Under the pieces are notes generated by a model. It worked only from the letters and a program-made list of their open reading frames with translations, ran no database searches and was not told the origin of the DNA. The position numbers and the translations under genes were made by a program. DNA of 64,000 nt from Actinomarinicola tropica (GTDB taxonomy: Bacteria; Actinomycetota; Acidimicrobiia; Acidimicrobiales; SKKL01), in assembly GCF_009650215.1 (NCBI RefSeq), contig NZ_CP045851.1, positions 186,001 through 250,000 of the forward strand. Reading direction: 5' to 3'. Below, one piece after another: positions 61,904-64,000 of the stretch (the stretch's first letter is position 1; every line of letters begins with the position of its first letter).

Positions 61904-62243
61904 GGCCGTCGCCGACGACCTGGCGGGCGTGGCCGACGGCAGTGCGATCCTCGACCAGCGGGAGCGTCGCCACGTCGAGCAGTGCCTGCGCTGCCAGGCC
62001 GACCTGGTGCACCACCGCCGCATCCTCCGCGCCATGCGCGCCATGCGCACCGAGGTGCTCGAGCCGTCGCCGGGGCTCCTCCCCGAAGTCCTCGCGCTGA
62101 TCGAGCACGCCGGGGAGCGCCAGGCGATCCGCGTGCTGCTCTCCGGGCGCCGGGTGGCCTACATCGGCGGGCTCGCCGCTGCGGCGACCGCGGCCGGGGC
62201 CGGTGCGCTCGTCCTCGCCTCCCGGCACCGCCGCGCCTCCTGA
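61893..62243 (+). CDS. Zinc-finger membrane anti-sigma factor
   Basis: This 116-residue protein has an HC2-type zinc site (HVEQCLRC, residues 37-44, with Cys3 near the N-terminus as possible fourth ligand), a helical sigma-binding part and one C-terminal membrane helix (VAYIGGLAAAATAAGAGALVLA). The GTG lies inside the sigma gene, so the two are translationally coupled. No extracytoplasmic sensor domain follows the helix, so signalling may be direct or via zinc or thiol chemistry. Confidence 0.83.
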   Translation: MRCEAVADDLAGVADGSAILDQRERRHVEQCLRCQADLVHHRRILRAMRAMRTEVLEPSPGLLPEVLALIEHAGERQAIRVLLSGRRVAYIGGLAAAATAAGAGALVLASRHRRAS

Positions 62244-62312
62244 CCCATCGCGACCCCGACCCGGCTGGATGGCTCCGGGGGAGCCGGTGCTAGCCTGTCC
62301 GGGTTCAGCCCT

Positions 62313-62385
62313 AGGGCAGTAGCTCAACTGGTAGAGCACCGGTCTCCAAAACCGGCGGTTGGGGGTTCGAGTCCCTCCTGCCCTG
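62313..62385 (+). tRNA. tRNA-Trp (CCA)
   Basis: The acceptor AGGGCAG pairs with CTGCCCT. The anticodon loop CTCCAAA gives CCA. T-arm GGGGGTTCGAGTCCCTC. CCA end not encoded. TAGCCT (62291-62296) is a likely -10; a GGCTCC-GGG-GGAGCC hairpin (62271-62285) may end the anti-sigma transcript. Confidence 0.95.
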
Positions 62386-62455
62386 CTTCGCAGCGTGCGC
62401 GTCGACGCCCCGGCGGCGACGTGGTGCGCCCCCCGTCACGCAAAGGTTGCCCTCG

Positions 62456-62764
62456 ATGGCGATGAACCGAGAACAGAAGCGCATGATGCAGCGCCAGGGC
62501 CAGGTGGACGCCGAGGGCGCACCCGTCGCCCAGCGTCGCCAGCCGCAGCGGCCGCCGCAGAAGCAGCAGAAGGAGGAGCGCACCAAGCCGGCGCAGTTCC
62601 TCCGCGAGGTGCGCGCCGAGCTCCGCAAGGTCGCCTGGCCGACCCGCTCCGAGGTCATCAACTACTCGATCATCACCCTCGTGGCGATCGTCGTGATGAC
62701 CGCCTTCGTCGCCCTGCTCGACTGGGGCTTCGGCGAAGGCATCCTCTGGATCATCGACCGATGA
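62456..62764 (+). CDS. secE: Preprotein translocase subunit SecE
   Basis: This 102-residue SecYEG subunit has a Gln/Arg-rich cytoplasmic N-terminus, the SecE core [20 protein letters not shown] and one membrane helix ([19 protein letters not shown]). ATG 62456 or ATG 62462. Position between tRNA-Trp and nusG is the standard bacterial arrangement; it overlaps nusG by ATGA. Confidence 0.95.
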   Translation: MAMNREQKRMMQRQGQVDAEGAPVAQRRQPQRPPQKQQKEERTKPAQFLREVRAELRKVAWPTRSEVINYSIITLVAIVVMTAFVALLDWGFGEGILWIIDR

Positions 62765-63567
62765 GCCACCCCGACACGAACGACACCATGAGCGAGATCG
62801 AGAACACCACCGCCGTCGGCGACACCACCGAGACCCTCGACGCCGAGGTCGAGCCCGAGGTCGCCGAGGGCGCCGCCCCCGCCGAGGGCACCGACGTCAC
62901 CGAGCCGGAGGACGCCGCGGCCGAGGCCGACGCCGTCGACACCGCGTCCGACGAGGACGCGGAGGCCACCGACGCCGACGAGCTGCTCGAGGAGGCCGCC
63001 CCGCGGCCCCAGAGCCCCTTCGACCGGCCCGGCCGCTGGTACGTCGTCCACACGCAGTCGGGCTACGAGAAGAAGGTCAAGCAGAACCTCGAGGCCCGCA
63101 CCACCTCCATGAACATGGAGGACCGCATCCACGAGGTCGTCATCCCGATGGAGGACGTCGTCGAGGTCAAGGCGGGCAAGAAGGTCGTCAGCCAGAAGAA
63201 GATGTTCCCCGGCTACCTGCTCGTGCGCTGCGAGCTGGACGACGACTCGTGGTACGTCATCCGCAACACGCCGGGCGTCACCGGGTTCGTCGGCCAGGGC
63301 GCGAAGCCCTCGCCCCTGCCCCGCCGCGACGTCGAGAACTTCCTCCAGGTGAAGGTCGAGGGCGAGGAGGTCCCGGCGAAGCGGGGCAAGCCGCGCCTCG
63401 AGTACGAGCTCGGCGAGACCGTCCGGGTCAAGGAGGGTCCGTTCGCCGACTTCTCCGGCGAGGTGGTCGAGCTCAACGAGGACCAGCTGAAGGTCAAGGT
63501 CCTCGTCAACATCTTCGGCCGCGAGACGCCGGTCGAGCTGGAGTTCTCCCAGATCGCCAAGCTCTAG
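62761..63567 (+). CDS. nusG: Transcription termination/antitermination factor NusG
   Basis: This 268-residue protein has an acidic disordered N-terminus of about 85 residues (typical of Actinobacteria), an NGN domain from [15 protein letters not shown] (92 onward) with [14 protein letters not shown] and [10 protein letters not shown], and a C-terminal KOW domain ([28 protein letters not shown]). ATG 62761 overlaps secE; ATG 62788 is an alternative. Confidence 0.96.
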   Translation: MSHPDTNDTMSEIENTTAVGDTTETLDAEVEPEVAEGAAPAEGTDVTEPEDAAAEADAVDTASDEDAEATDADELLEEAAPRPQSPFDRPGRWYVVHTQSGYEKKVKQNLEARTTSMNMEDRIHEVVIPMEDVVEVKAGKKVVSQKKMFPGYLLVRCELDDDSWYVIRNTPGVTGFVGQGAKPSPLPRRDVENFLQVKVEGEEVPAKRGKPRLEYELGETVRVKEGPFADFSGEVVELNEDQLKVKVLVNIFGRETPVELEFSQIAKL

Positions 63568-63695
63568 CGGTCGGGCGCGCTGCGGCGAGTTGGCAGCGCC
63601 CCACCTGCTACGGCAGACTTGTCCGTCGCCCCGAGCCCGGGGCCCGTTGTCGTGCCGCGCCGCCCGCGGCTCTCCGAGGTAGAGGAACACCCCCC

Positions 63696-64000
63696 ATGGC
63701 CAAGAAGAAGGTCCTCGCGGTCGTCAAGATCCAGATCCCGGCCGGCAGCGCCACCCCGGCGCCGCCCGTCGGTACCGCACTGGGCCCGCACGGCGTGGCG
63801 ATCATGGACTTCTGCAAGGAGTACAACGCCCGCACCGAGGCGCAGCGGGGCACGATCATCCCGGTCGAGATCACGGTGTTCGAGGACCGCTCGTTCACCT
63901 TCATCACCAAGACGCCCCCGACGCCGGTGCTCATCCGTGAGGCCGCCGGCATCGACAAGGGGTCCCAGACCCCCGGCAAGGACGGCGCCGGCTCGATCTC
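63696..64000 (+). CDS. rplK: 50S ribosomal protein L11 (5' part, cut by window end)
   Basis: The first 101 codons of L11 are present: [40 protein letters not shown], and [20 protein letters not shown]. The window ends inside the gene. The 128-nt gap after nusG holds an imperfect hairpin (GGGCGCGCTGC with GCAGCGCCC) and an AGAGGAA ribosome-binding site. Confidence 0.95.
   Translation, partial: MAKKKVLAVVKIQIPAGSATPAPPVGTALGPHGVAIMDFCKEYNARTEAQRGTIIPVEITVFEDRSFTFITKTPPTPVLIREAAGIDKGSQTPGKDGAGSI

Overview
This 64 kb window is chromosomal DNA of a very GC-rich actinobacterium. Three things suggest this: the mshA-ybjN pair, a Rex-linked heme gene set, and the tRNA-Trp/secE/nusG/rplK junction. A deep branch such as Acidimicrobiia (Iamia-like) is my best guess, but that placement is inference. 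Genes are densely packed, GTG and TTG starts are common, and stop/start overlaps (ATGA, GTGA, TGATG) join most operon genes. I see no mobile elements, integrases or CRISPR arrays.

Region 1 (1-8.7 kb): an XRE regulator, an MshA-type glycosyltransferase, a YbjN protein, an MFS transporter, proC, a SAM-hydrolase (DUF62) relative followed by a 29-residue membrane peptide, an ABC-2 exporter (minus strand) and a divergent AMP-forming acyl-CoA ligase.

Region 2 (8.7-15.7 kb): rex, hemA, hemC, hemD, a HAD phosphatase, hemB and hemL. This is the C5 route from glutamyl-tRNA to uroporphyrinogen III. A Rex-like operator overlaps the rex promoter.

Region 3 (15.7-37.8 kb): a membrane-anchored cytochrome c on the minus strand, divergent from an apparent 21-gene operon. 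The operon encodes a b6f-like quinol:cytochrome c module: a small membrane protein, an 8Fe ferredoxin, a split cytochrome b (b6-like plus subunit IV-like), a Rieske protein, a diheme cytochrome c and a membrane protein. It runs with gaps of 0-43 bp into a complete 14-subunit complex I (nuoA-N). A Rex-like box lies at the promoter.

Region 4 (37.9-50.8 kb): a secreted neocarzinostatin-fold protein on the minus strand, then a second complex I operon (nuoABCDHIJKLMN, without EFG) that ends in a MidA/NDUFAF7-type methyltransferase. A third Rex-like box sits in its promoter. Two complex I enzymes, a b6f-type complex and heme synthesis therefore appear to share redox control by the Rex protein encoded here.

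Region 5 (50.8-59.4 kb): DUF1360 and DUF5709-like proteins, acetyl-CoA synthetase, a PNKP-like HAD phosphatase, REP-like palindromes, a frameshifted small exported gene, yajQ, tRNA-Tyr, a methyltransferase, a GNAT acetyltransferase, an XRE/MmyB regulator and a membrane protein resembling an SbcC/YhaN ATPase with a degenerate P-loop.

Region 6 (59.4-64 kb): tRNA-Thr, tRNA-Met, tuf, rpmG, an ECF sigma/anti-sigma pair, tRNA-Trp, secE, nusG and the start of rplK. The window ends inside rplK.

Across the window, at least eleven genes have a TANNNT hexamer ending 6-10 nt before the start codon and no clear ribosome-binding site, which points to frequent leaderless transcription.
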